Below the pieces are notes generated by a model. It did no database searches. It was given only the letters and a program-made list of their open reading frames with translations, and was not told the origin of the DNA. This document shows, in pieces, positions 1-11,500 of a DNA stretch of 64,000 bases. Location: assembly GCF_000715075.1 (NCBI RefSeq), contig NC_134094.1, positions 82,723,120 to 82,787,119 on the forward strand, written 5' to 3'. The position numbers and the translations under genes were made by a program. Position 1 is the first letter of the stretch. Every line of letters begins with the position of its first letter. The DNA is from Nicotiana tabacum (taxonomy: Eukaryota > Streptophyta > Magnoliopsida > Solanales > Solanaceae).

Positions 1-960
1 TCATTGGCCTATGACACCTAGTAGTAGGGATAACAATTCAACTTATCAATAATTGGTTTTCACTTGTAATAAACTTGCCCTACAACGTGAAGTTGTAGAG
101 TTATTTCTCTAACTCTAGCGGCATTCTCTCCGCTTGTCTGCTGGAACTGACGACAATTTTTTTCCATCCATATATGATGAACTGCAGCTGCAAACACAAA
201 TGCCAGTATAAGAGAAATATAATTTCTACTTTTCACCTTGATGGATAGCTAGTTAACCTCATCATTCCATTGACCAATTTGCCTATTGATTTCTAGACAA
301 TTTAGGAGTTTCTGCCATATAAACCTGCAATAAGAGCACTCACAGAATAAGTGGGAATGTGTTTCTTCTACACCATCTGTACATAGGACTCATATACCAG
401 AATCTTGATACCCCATCATGATAATCTTTCTACTGTGGAGAGTTTGTTGTGGATCACCAGCCACATTATAAACTAGTGCTTAGGGACCACTCATATACTG
501 AGAGCTATTGCTTTCCAAGTAACTTTTGAAAACTGAGGGAGACAACTAAGGCATGTTTTTTATGCTATATTGTCCACCTATAGTATAAGAGTGTAGAGTT
601 GCCAGGCCTCTAGGTAGCCAACTTTTAGCCTCAATGATCTTCCTTACAACCCAGATAGCTTGCTTTAGTATTTCCATGATATTCATTTTTTTTTGCCCTT
701 TATGTAGTGCAAAAGCTTGTCTTTCTTATTTTCAACAGCCCATAGTAGCTTCATGATAGCAGCTTTGTTCTACAAGGCAAATTGAGAATGTTTAGACCTC
801 CAATTGATCTAGGTTGGCATAGTATGTCCCAAGCATATGGGATTGTTTTGCATTATCCTTTGCACCCTGCCAAAGAAACTTTCTACATATACCAGTCTCT
901 ACCTTAATCACCTTCTTGGGGAGAAAGAAGATTTGAGCCCAGTAGATTTTATTTTCAAAT
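1..960 (-). pseudogene. Degenerate LINE reverse-transcriptase 3' end (RT tail plus zf-RVT)
   Basis: Read on the minus strand, this stretch has scattered pieces typical of the C-terminal part of plant non-LTR retrotransposon ORF2. One piece near 690-760 reads NKAAIMKLLWAVENKKDK. Another near 340-400 reads DGVEETHSHLFCECSY, the C-x-E-T-x-x-H-L-F-x-C pattern of the zinc-binding domain (zf-RVT) that follows reverse transcriptase. Frames change between pieces and stops interrupt them, so nothing is translatable end to end. The upstream RT core and the poly(A) tail are not visible, and the left part may run out of the window. The family match is by motif recognition only. Confidence 0.6.
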
Positions 961-1390
961 AACACACTTTTAAAGATTTATAATATGACCTATGTTTACC
1001 CGAAAAACGGATGGAGTTAAATTTGTACGTAGTTCTAAGGATATGTGGCGCAACTTAATACAAATTATAAGGATAAATAGAAATAGAAATATGGATTGCA
1101 AAGAGTACAAAATAGATAAGGTTGTAAAGAAGATGAATTTTAGGACTTAACAAGTGGAATCAATTTAAGAAGTTTGAAAGAATAATTCTTTACTATGGGA
1201 GAATATAGTATTTTGATTACAATGTAAGCCTGAAAACTTGCCTTTACAGAAATGATAATCATGCCCTTTATAGTAGAGGGATCTTGCTCTAAACATAATT
1301 AAAAATACTTAGTGGGAGACCCACGATAAATCAGCTTTTCCACAATTTTTGCCAAGATTCTCTCTAGTGGGATTGCAACGGCTTTTGTCA

Positions 1391-1490
1391 GCGAGCTCGA
1401 TCTTGACTTGAGCTCTCGATCTTAGTTTGACCTCGATTCTGACTCAAGCTCTCTATCTTGGCTCGATTCTGACTCGAGCTCTCGAATTGA
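1391..1490. repeat. Short degenerate repeats of GAGCTCTCGAT / CTCGATTCTGACTCGAGCTC type
   Basis: The words 'ctcgattctgactcgagctc' and 'ctcgatcttgacttgagctc' recur about four times in 100 bases, with partial CTCGAG/GAGCTC palindromes. The surrounding 961-1927 has no coding signal I can support. It lies upstream of a TATA box and a PF04195-like gene, so it may be the 3' spacer or LTR-adjacent part of a minus-strand Tat-type retrotransposon. That reading is inferred by comparison with element A at 46-50 kb. Confidence 0.4.
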
Positions 1491-1927
1491 TTCGGGGTCA
1501 ATGTTGGTTGGTCTGTGGATCATAAGCTTGATAGCTTTACTTTGCATCATAGTTTGATTTGGATCCGAGCTTGACAATGATATCGAACTCGACATTGATC
1601 AGCCCCTTGGATTCGAAGCTTGTTTGTACTATCTTCGGAACTCATATCAAGGTCTCACTTCGATCAATTATCTTTCGAACTCGATCAGACGTACGAAGGC
1701 TGAAATCTATTTCGACCGTATACAGATAGTTCCCTCGTTTCTCAGGAAGAATGTGGTAAGAAACGATATGATTTTTTAATGGCTCGATCGGATTATAAGC
1801 TGACGTCTTCATCAGGCTCGATCATGATGCACGCGATATCTGTCCCATCGATTTAGTCTTTCAAGGCATTTAATGCATGTCAGACGGTGGTCGGCCACCG
1901 TTGATACTAAACCGCCATTGCTTAAAC

Positions 1928-1936
1928 CTATAAATA
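1928..1936 (+). promoter_or_regulatory. TATA box of the PF04195-like gene
   Basis: The sequence ctataaata lies about 170 bases before the first ATG (2097) of the transposon-borne gene. It is followed by a pyrimidine-rich stretch of the kind seen in plant 5' leaders. Position and sequence fit a core promoter; transcription is not shown. Confidence 0.45.
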
Positions 1937-2096
1937 ACCCTTTCTTTTATTATTTACCACTTTTACCTCTTCAATCTTCCAAATTTCTCAAGTCCTTTTT
2001 CGTATTCTCTGGCTTACCCGCAAATCTGTGATTTCTCTTTGCAAAAAGCCCCCCTTCAATTTTACCAAATCTTTGTCACTTTATTTGAATTCGAAA

Positions 2097-3033
2097 ATGG
2101 CAAAAATGTCACAAACCATTCCTCAGAAAGAGAAGGCTTCATCTTCACAGTGTGTTGCCGATAAGACACCGGCAGAACCACAACCTGAGGAGTGCATTCC
2201 CGGGGTATGTGTTCTTACTTTTGATTTTAAGGTCGATAAAGGATCATCGGTCCCTGGCCGATGTGAGCCAGTATCGAGGTACATGTGTTTGAAAACCGAG
2301 AAGCACCTCAAACATCTAAATAAAGATTGCAATTGGGATAAAAAAGAAATAATAATTCCTACTTCTGGCGAAGATATCACCATTTACGTGAAAGGGTTTT
2401 TGAATGTGTATACTTACCCTTTCAAGTTAGGTCCCCTCGATTATGTTATTATTGATTTCTGTCGTCAATACCAAATAACTCTAGGACAGGTCCATCCTTC
2501 TTTTTGGCGGATCGTTATCTTGATCCGATACTTTGTGAACAAAATCGAAGGGATGTCGTTCACCCTCGACCATCTTATCCGATTGTACAGTCCTCAACTT
2601 TTTTGAGGAGGGTTAATAAAACTTCAGTATCGGGCTACCAAGGCTCTGTTCTCGAGCATTAACGAGGACAGGGAGCGGGGCTGGATGGGTAGGTTCGTTC
2701 GAGTGAGGACTTCGGACCTGATTCCGACCGAAAAGATGCCCTTTCCCGAGGAGTGAAATATGAAACGTAAGTGTGATCCTATTATTACTTCCTTCTATTT
2801 TGTTCTTTCATTTCTTTTCTCATCAATACTCTTCTTTTTGTGATGCAGCGGTTTCATGGATGCCTGGAGCAGTTCCCGATCTCAAGAACTAGGTACGAGC
2901 TCTTGTTTCGACCTCCACATACGCCGAGCGCTCATGGCGTGATTTGTCAAAGGGTCGGTAGGAGGCCAAAAATCACGGTAAGCCCCTTTCTCGTACTCTT
3001 TGATAATTCGAACGAGATGCCTTCCAAATGCTA
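2097..3033 (+). pseudogene. PF04195-like 'putative gypsy-type transposon' gene, broken
   Basis: The first ATG in the open frame is at 2097, and the frame stays open to a stop at 2604-2606. The core around residues 130-165 (PFKLGPLDYVIIDFCRQYQ) matches the conserved region of plant PF04195 proteins, which are carried by Tat-like retrotransposons and whose function is unknown. The frame continues past 2606 with recognisable family sequence to 2756. It is followed by a likely intron (donor gtaagt at 2768, acceptor ending tgatgcag near 2848) and then by WMPGAVPDLKN and YAERSWRDLSKG near 2853-2970. Four stops interrupt it: a TGA at 2604 where the family has Arg, one near 2754 and two in the second exon where it has Trp. 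All are single C-to-T or G-to-A changes. The 3' part is cut off at the copia element near 3040. Confidence 0.65.
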
Positions 3034-3736
3034 AGCGTGAAAAAGGTCGTGGCCATGTTCGTGGCCGTGGTTGTGATCGTGGCCAAGCAATATTCTTTTT
3101 TTCTTATGTGCTAATATTATATTATTCCACTTAACATAGAAAATTAGTACCAAACAAACGTTGGATTTTTTTATGTCAACATGACTTAATTATTTAAAGT
3201 ACCAACAGTATCAATGCCGCACTTTGTTCAAGCAATTGATTTGTAAACCTAGTAATATGAGTTCTAATAAAGCGTCATTAACCTTTTCTTCAAGAAGGAT
3301 AACAATTAAGAGGTTACATGTATAACTTTGACCATTTTTATTTAGCATATTTTAGGAAATCTTTTTGATACTTAACCATTGTATAATATATTATTTATGG
3401 TAATTCGGCTATAATATTTCATCATTTTATTTATTATATACCTTAAGAACGTTGATCCTGTTTTTAACGTTTATACAATTTATTGTCTACTTTTGTGTTT
3501 AGTTACCTTTATTTGCACACTTATTATTTCATGTGTATTAATATGACTATAAGGTTTTCGTGTTTTAAAATCATATGAGAACCTAAAAATAATTGCATTA
3601 TTTTTAGCTATGGAATAATTTGTATCATAATCAGAGTTTGCTCGAAATTGCATTAAAGGTCAATGTTGAGTTATTGATTTAACTTTATTTCTTTTTCTTT
3701 TCTCTAAAAATACTAATATTTATTCATATATTTCTT

Positions 3737-6700
3737 TTGTATGTCAAACCACGGGAAGAAAATATGGATATCTCACAAAGAAAACTTGAGTCAAAGTTTA
3801 ATTGTAAAGATATTTATTTAATTGATTCATGTACGGCATATACAATACTCAAAGAGAAGAAATATTTCTCTTATTTAAATATGTGTAAGGCAGATGTTAC
3901 TACAATTTCTGGTAGTAGTAATCTAATTAAAGGCTCTGGAAGAGTTGTTATAGGTCTAGGGGAACAATATTTATCATAGATAATGCAATGTTCTCCTCTA
4001 AGTCCAAGATGAACTTGTTGAGTTTTAAAGATATCCGTCGAAATGGATATCATATTGAGACAATAGATGAGAATAACCTTGAATATTTCATCGTTACCAA
4101 AAATGTCTCTGGATAGAAAAGGGTTATTGAGAAGTTCCCATCTTTATCTTGTGGCCTGTATTGGACAAGAATTAGTACAATTGAGGCACATCCTACCGTA
4201 AACCAAAAGGTTACTAATTCCAATATTTTTGTGCTTTGGCATGATCGATTGGGATATCCCGAATCAATTACAATGAGACGGATTATGAAAACTCAAATGA
4301 GCATCCATTAAAGAATTTAAAGATTATTTTAAATAATAATTTTTCTTGCACTGCTTGTTATCAAGGCAAGTTAATTATTAGATCATCACCAACAAAGATT
4401 GGGTTTGAGTCCCCTGTGTTTTTGGAACATATACAAGGGGGCATTTGTGGACCTATTCACCCATCTAGTGGGTCATTTAGATATTTTATGGTCTTAATAG
4501 AGGCATCTTCTAGATGATCTCATGTATGCCCATTGCCATCTCGCAACCTGGCATTTGCAAAATTAATAGCACAAATAATCCGATTACGGGCACAATTTCT
4601 CGATAATCCAATTAAGTCTATTCGACTTGATAATGTTGCTGAGTTTTCATCCCAAACATTTAATGATTATTGCTTATCAATTGGGATAAAAGTAGAACAT
4701 CATTTAGCTCATGTGCACGCTCAAAATGGCCTTGTAGACTCTTTGATTAAACGTCTTCAATTGATAGCAAGACCACTACTCATGAAAACGAGATTACCCA
4801 CTTCTGTTTAGGGTCATGCCATTTTGCATGCATCAATGCTAGTTCGCCTTAGACCAACAAATTATCACAAATATTCCCCGTTGCAATTAGTTTTGGGTCA
4901 TGAACCTGATATATCCCATTTAAGATTTTTTTGGTGCGCATTATATGTGCCTGTAGCACAGCCATATCGCACCAAGATGGGTCCCCAAAGAAGGTTAGGA
5001 ATATATGTTAGGTTTGAATCTCCTTCCATTATTCGCTACCTCGAAACATTAACGGGAGATTTATTCACTGCTCGATTTGCAAATTGTCGATTCGACGAGG
5101 TATTTTTCCCAAAATTAGGGGGAGAAATTGGTGAAATCAAACGAAAAATTTCGTGAAAAAATTCATCATTGTCTTATCTTGATCCACGTGCCACTATTTG
5201 TGAAAAAGATATGCAAAAGATTATTCATTTGCATAAAATAACAAATCAAATGCCAGGCGCATTTACATATCTGAAAAAGAATAACAAAATCATATATCCC
5301 TATAGAGAATATTCTAATCCGTATCGATGTCCATGTTGAACAATCTTCTAGTGTCATAGCTAATGAGTCAAAAACACGCCTAAAATGTGGCAGACCATGG
5401 GGTTCTAAGGATCGAAATCCTAGAAAAAGGAAAACAAATTATCAAGATGACACTACGAAAGTGCCTCACAAAGAAATCCACGATTTAACCAATCTTCAGA
5501 TTCATGAGGAAATCATTGAGTCCAAGACTCAAGAAAATAAGGAACTATTAATAAATTCAATCGATATCGAGACAAATTTGAATCGATTGGATATAGTGGT
5601 GGATTATGTCTTTGCATATAATGTTGCATCTAGAATTATATAAGATAGTGAGGATCTTGTACCTCAATCTGTTGGAGAATGTCGACAAAGATGTGATTGG
5701 CCAAAATGGCAAGAAACAATCCAATCCGAGTTGGATTCACTTGCGAAATGTGAAATTTTTGGGCCCGTAGTCCAAACACCTAATGGTGTTAAGCTTGTTG
5801 GCTATAAATGGTCTTTGTACGTAAAATGAATGAGAAAAATAAGGTACAAAGATATAAGGCACACCTTTTTGCACATGAATTTTCACAAAGGCATGGTGTC
5901 GATTATGAAGAGACGTATTCTCTTGTTATGGATACAATAACATTTCGTTATCTCATTAGTTTTGATATCCATGAAAAGCTTAACATACATTTAATGGATG
6001 TGGTAATGACTTAACTTTATGGCTCACTTGATAATGAGATATACGTGAAAATTTCTGAAGGATTTAAAATGCTTGACGCACATAATTCAAAGTTCCAGGA
6101 AATATTTTCAATCAAATTACGAAGATCTTTGTATGGTCTAAAACAATAAGGAAGAATGTGGTATAACCACCGTAGTGAGTATTTATTAAAGGAAGGTTAT
6201 ATAAATGATGTCATTTGTCCATGTGTTTTTATAAAGAAAATAATATCGGAATTTGTTGTACTTGCCGTATATATTGATGACATAAATCTTATTGGAACCC
6301 CTATAGAACTCCAAAAAGCAATTGATTATTTAAAGAAGGAATTCGAGATGAAAGATCTCGGAAAGACAAAATTATGTCTCAGTTTGCAAATTGAACATTT
6401 GAAAAACGGAATTTTTGTTCATCAATCTACCTACACATAAAATGTATTAAAACGGTTTTACATGGATGGAGCACATCCATTAAGTATTCCGATGCTGATT
6501 CGATCACTTGATGTGAATAAGGATCCGTTCCGACCTCAAGAAAAGAATGAAGAGCTACTTGGTCCTGAAGTACCATATCTTAGTGCAATTGGTGCACTAA
6601 TGTATCTTGCCAATACTACAAGATATGACATAATTTTTTCAATTAATGTATTATCAAGATATAGCTATACTCCTACAAGGAGACATTGGAACGGAATCAA

Positions 6701-7267
6701 ACACATATTGCAATATCTAAAAGGGACTACCGATATGAGCTTATTTTATGGCAACGAATGTAGTCCCGATCTTGTTGGTTATGCCGATGTTGGGTATTTA
6801 TTCGACCCACACAACGCTCGATCTTAAACAGGCTATGTGTTTACCTGTGGAGGAACTGTCATATCTTGATGATCGACTAAGCAATCAATCGTGGCTACTT
6901 CATATAATGATACTGATATAATTGCTATTCATGAAGCAAGTCGAGAGTGTGTGTGGTTGAGGTTTATAATACATCTTATTTGAGACAAGTGTGGTTTGAA
7001 ATGTGACAAACTACCAACGATTTTGTATGAAGACAATGCAGTATGTATAGCCCAATTGAAGGGAGGATTCATAAAAGGAGATAAGACAAAGCACATTTTA
7101 GCGAAGTTATTTTTCACACATGAGCTTCAAAAGAATGGTGATATTAATGTGCAATAGATTCGTTCAAGTGATAATATGGCTGATTTGCTCACCAAATTTC
7201 TACCAACGTCAACCTTCAAAAAACTGGTGTACAAGATTGGGATGCAAAAGCTCAAGGATGTGAATTG
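3737..7267 (+). pseudogene. Copia pol polyprotein (protease, integrase, RT, RNase H), broken
   Basis: Domains appear in several open segments. Protease is near 3800-3975 (LIDSCTAYTILKEKKYF; the catalytic DSG/DSA has become DSC). The GAG-pre-integrase segment is near 4010-4310 (WHDRLGYPES). The integrase core is near 4380-4950 (GPIHPSSGSFRYF; SIRLDNVAEF). The reverse transcriptase is at 5690-6440 with the catalytic VYIDDI retained near 6268. The linker and RNase H run to 7267 (SAIGALMYLANTTR near 6585; DLLTKFLPTSTF near 7180). Stops include TGG changed to TGA or TAG near 4516 and 4809, and TGA TGA in place of Trp-Arg near 6868. A long family-specific linker between integrase and RT (5160-5690) is also frameshifted. 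The lineage within copia is not assigned. Confidence 0.8.
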
Positions 7268-7395
7268 ATGCTCTCATCAGGGAGAGTTAATATGCGTTGT
7301 CCTTTTTTTTCCCTACAAGTTTTTGTCCCACTGAATTTTCCTTCTAAGGTTTTTAACGAGGCACATTATTTGTTGAATAGACACTCAAGAAGGAG

Positions 7396-7591
7396 TGTTA
7401 TAAATAGAATTATATTTAAGGTGAATGTCTATATTTTAGAGATATCTTAGGGTTTGTTATTTGATGGCTAAGCCACTTTTTTTCCTATAAATAGAGGTGT
7501 TAATATTCTATTGTAATTCATTCCAAATCAATAATAATTTCCCTCTCTACTTTTCTCTGTAATACTTTTTTTCTTTAATGGTTTTATAACA
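7396..7591 (+). repeat. 3' LTR of the copia element
   Basis: It begins TGTTATAAATAG and ends TTTTATAACA, giving the perfect terminal inverted TGTTATAA/TTATAACA expected of an LTR. It is preceded by the purine run aagaaggag (polypurine tract, 7387-7395). A TATA-like 'tataaatagaggtg' near 7486 fits the promoter position. At 196 bp it is short for copia. The second LTR is missing. Confidence 0.75.
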
Positions 7592-7662
7592 AATCGTTGA
7601 TTATAGAGAAGGGCACTAGAGAAGTGAAGTCACACTTATTATTCTTCACCTGTAAGAATAGG

Positions 7663-7935
7663 GCCCGTTTGGCCATAAATGTTTTTCGCTTTTTTTTTCG
7701 GAATCATGTCTAGCCATGAAATTTCAAATCCAATTTGAAGTTGAATTCCGTAATTTTTCCAAAAAACTATTTTTTATAATTTTCACTTTAGATCAATCAC
7801 AAAAAATTTAAAAATAACTCCAATATGTATTCATATCCAAATACAATTTCAATTTTCAAATACCATTTTCAATTTGAAAAAAAGCTTCACTTTTTTTCTT
7901 TAAACTTCACAATTCTTATGTCTAAATGCACACTT
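7663..7935. mobile_element. Probable MITE with GGGCCCGTTTGGCCATAAA-type end
   Basis: The left end gggcccgtttggccataaat and the right end (reverse complement reads gtgtgcatttagacataaga) are imperfect inverted copies. The interior is AT-rich with repeated aatttcaatttt and aaaa tracts and no coding potential. A similar GTTTGGCCA/GTTTGGCCAA end recurs in the MITE at 8977-9341. The target duplication is unclear. Confidence 0.4.
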
Positions 7936-8125
7936 AAAATTTTGAAAAGAAAATTTATCTATAACTGACACGGAAGTCCAAAATGGGAATAGAGAGGAAA
8001 AACAGATTATTCGTAAAATAAAAATAAAAAAACTGATTAGTCGTAAATCGCAATTGGACTTATATTTTAGTAGGATCGACTTATAATGCTAATGCGATTT
8101 ATAGCTTGCATAATTCCGAGGCCTC

Positions 8126-8504
8126 AACCCTATATTAATTTCTGCCGCCATTCGGAGGCTCAGTGGTCATAGCTGCTCCGCTCTCCACTGCCCACTTGCT
8201 CCCCTCCGTTACCGCTGCCACCGCCGCCACCGCCACCGCAGTCTCTTCCTGTTTGCGTGCTCGGAGTAATTCTCTCTCTTCCATTCCCCTTTTTCTAAGC
8301 TTTTTACCATGCTCTTTTTCGCTTATTTTCTTATTAATGAATATCTTTGTATTTTTCATTCCCAGTAGTTCCTCAATAGTTGCGCTGGAACTATTTATTG
8401 AGTCGATGCTTTTATGTTATAAAGATCTTATCTTTGGTGTACAACTCCAGTTTTGCTTATTAAATCACTTTGTCCTTGTTAGTTTCATGGTTTTTATTTA
8501 ACAG
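8126..8504 (+). promoter_or_regulatory. RLP24 promoter-proximal telo-box, 5' UTR and probable leader intron
   Basis: AACCCTA (8126-8132) is a telo-box core, common near the start sites of plant ribosomal-protein and ribosome-biogenesis genes. A GCC/ACC-rich leader follows (8145-8260). A possible leader intron runs from the donor GTAATT at 8266 to the acceptor ttatttaacag ending at 8504, sixteen bases before the ATG. The leader-intron model is inferred from splice-site sequence only. Short ORFs on both strands here are not convincing proteins. Confidence 0.5.
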
Positions 8505-8519
8505 GAGGAGGAGGACACA

Positions 8520-11500
8520 ATGAGATTGGAGAAATGTTGGTTTTGTTCCTCAAGTATATATCCAGGCCATGGTATTCAGTTTGTACGAAATGATGCAAAG
8601 GTAGGATATGAATCTTTCCTCCATTGTTACTTACTTTATGATATGCATACCATAGTTATGGTTTAAAGAAAATTGGTAATTTGTTGGACTCAATGTGTTT
8701 TCCGCTGCGAAATCATTGGATAAGTGGAGCCCTAGAGGCTCCGGTCTAGTGGTAAGAGCGCGACTCTGAATGTCTGGGTTAGACGCACGTGACGGGTTCG
8801 ACACTTACCGTAGACTAAACCCTGGTATTTAAGTGGAGAAGAGTAGAGGGGTGAGCCCATTATCTATCGAGTTTCGAACCTATGCTGGCCCTTGGGATTT
8901 TTTTTTCTGTTTATAAAAGAATATCATAGGATACATAGATTTTAAGTTTTGAGTATTGCCAAGGATCTTTGACTTATAGCATGTTTGATCAAGCATCTTC
9001 AAAGCCAAAAGTACTTTCTTTTTTCCAAAAGAAGTGCTTTTTCCCCCCAAAGTTGAAGTGTTTGGCCAAGCTTTTAGAAGAAAAAAAGTGCTTTGAGTAG
9101 AAGTTTAAAAAAGTAGCTTCTCCCCCAAAAACATTTTTTTTTTGAAAAGCACTTTTGAAAAAAATAAACTTAGAAACACTTTTTAAAAGCTTGATCAAAC
9201 ACTAATTGTTGCTCAGAAGTACTTTTCAAACTAAGTAACCAAAGACAGACTGCTTCTCACCAAAAGTACTTATGAAAAAAGTATTTTTGAGAAAAAGCGC
9301 TTCTCAAAATAAGTTGAATTTAGAAGCTTGGCCAAACATGTTATTAATATCGAGCTATAATGCATACTAGTTTACAGTCTGATTGCTGATTATCTAGTCT
9401 GAGACTAGCTTTGAGTTTATAGAAGGTATAATCTAACTTTTCTGTGACTATATATTTAACTACTTTTATGTTTGCGCTAGGGTAAGTATGAACTTTCAGG
9501 CAGACTTGCACTAGGACCAAGTGTTCCAAATGTGCATCGATAAATTGAGCTAACCATTTCAATTTGCTATTACTATGCCCGAGCTCTTGTTTATGAAAGT
9601 TTGAAAAAATTGAAAAAAAAATTAAATCTTCTTTGTGCTAAAATCTTTGGGTGGTGGTGGTGGTCCTAAAGCGAGGCAGTCTTGACCTTTTTATTCATGA
9701 AAAGGACACTAATTTAAAGTATACTCTCATGAAGCCAAATTGAAACTCATTCATATAGGTCTGCAGAAAGAACGGTTCACTTCATCTAGCCTAACAACAA
9801 ACATCAACAATAACATATCCCATGTAATCCCACATAGTGGGGTATGGGGAGGGTAGTGTGTACTCCTACCTTGTGGAGATAGAGAGGCTGTTTGCAATAG
9901 ACCCTCGGCCATCTAGCCTAACAACTACAGGTTTTATTCCGCATCACTATAGATCAGACATAAGTACCATTAACATTTAGATTTTTTTGATTAAGTAAAT
10001 AATTTATCGAATAAACAATTGAACTCTATAAAGGAAAAGAGGCAAACTAAGATTTAGGCATGTCTTATGAGAAGCTTAACATTCATATACTGTAATCATC
10101 AACAGTATAACATAATCTGTAAACATTACATAAGGATTATGGAACGACATAATTTTCATTCCCTGGGCACATAATCGGGAACTTAATCAAGAAAACATAC
10201 CTGACCCGCCTTGTTAGTGAAGTTTACTTTGTTTCTTATCCAAAAAGTCACAAGGCTTCTTGGGGTGTGTAGGCGATAATATTGGCCTAGGCCGGATGTG
10301 AAGTAGGTATTTGTTGAAAAAGAGAACAGTATTCATGCTTTTTCTCACTGATTAGCGATTCCTATTCTCGATCTCGATCAGTTGGTTATATTCCTTTTGT
10401 GAGGAACAATTGTTGAGCAAATGTTTTACTTCTATCCAATAGACCCCCTATCCTTATCCATCAGAAAATGCTATTGGTATTTTTCATTGCTAATATCCTA
10501 TTTATCATTGATGACTCCAAGGCTATACTGTGATCGGGGGCCAGGCTCCTACAGGACCTGGAGCCCGAATAAATCTTCCGACTACTAGTTCTTGAGTTGT
10601 AATGATCCTAGATGCCACTTTCTTTAAGTTGTGAGGAATTCTGATTTCTCTTCCTTTCCCTTTTCTCTTACAATTAGCATTTGGTGGTGCACAATAACTT
10701 GGTTTCTGGGCAAGAAGAAGTCTTTCTTTTTCCAAAAATCCTTTTATTTCTCACATTCCATCACGTGAGTAAACACTTAAATATTATTTCAGAAAATAAC
10801 CGCTGTAGGTTTAAGTGAGCTTTTATTTGTTGGCCAACTTTAGATCAGATTAAGATAGATTTAGTCCCACAGTAACTATCACGTCACATGGGCTGCATCT
10901 TACGTGTCATTCCGTTAGTTATGCAGATTTTTTTTCTTCTTGAGCTTTTGCTATGGTAGCACCCTTTCAATTTTTCATTGTCATGGTTTTCATGGTGTTT
11001 CTCTAGTTTCTACCCAAGAAATAGCGTAACAGATGGAGCTTCCCTTCGTTCTCCTCTGCTGAAGATCCTTGAGTTTAGAATTAATACAACTCCAAATTAG
11101 GGTTTTGGAAAATCGTCTCCCTCTTTTGCTTCCAACCTTAATTTTGTGGCCATTTAAAAACTTAATGAGGGGTTTTCTACGAGTAGTACTGCCCTTGCAT
11201 AGCCACAATTGGGCAGAACAGGGAGAAGTGTGAGGAGCAAAGCCTAGAACAAGAGAGGAAACATTGGTTGCAAGCTTCCATAACAACTGCTGATGTGGGA
11301 CGGGTTGCAAAATGTTCCACCTTTGGGCTTTGGGTCCTGCCATGGGTCCTTTAATGTTTCTTTTCCACAGGCCCTATAATGATTTGAGCGATTAATTTTA
11401 GACAATACTCTACTCGGAAAAGGGCCAAAAAACCCCCTATTGTTTCATATATGGTTTATTTTTACGCTCCGTCCACCTATTGGTCCAAAAATGCACACAA

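Larger units (their letters stand above)
3050..7591 (+). mobile_element. 5'-truncated Ty1/copia retrotransposon
   Basis: The element starts within gag (Gly-Arg-rich text near 3040-3090 encoding GRGHVRGRG) and runs through protease, integrase, reverse transcriptase and RNase H to a 3' LTR ending at 7591. The order protease-integrase-RT is diagnostic of copia. No 5' LTR is present, so the target-site duplication cannot be checked. A stretch of about 600 bases (3100-3730), AT-rich with no coding signal I recognise, separates the gag remnant from protease and is probably decayed or inserted DNA. Many stops and frameshifts make it non-functional. Confidence 0.8.

Noticed and set aside
8135..8501. 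Overlapping open frames on both strands before RLP24
   Set aside because: They cover the GCC-rich leader and probable leader intron; composition is low-complexity and no domain is seen.
8740..8810. tRNA gene
   Set aside because: A and B boxes are present but the cloverleaf arms do not pair and a SINE body follows.
10990..11343. 117-codon minus-strand frame in RLP24 intron 1
   Set aside because: No recognisable domain, no splice or promoter support, and it lies wholly in an intron.
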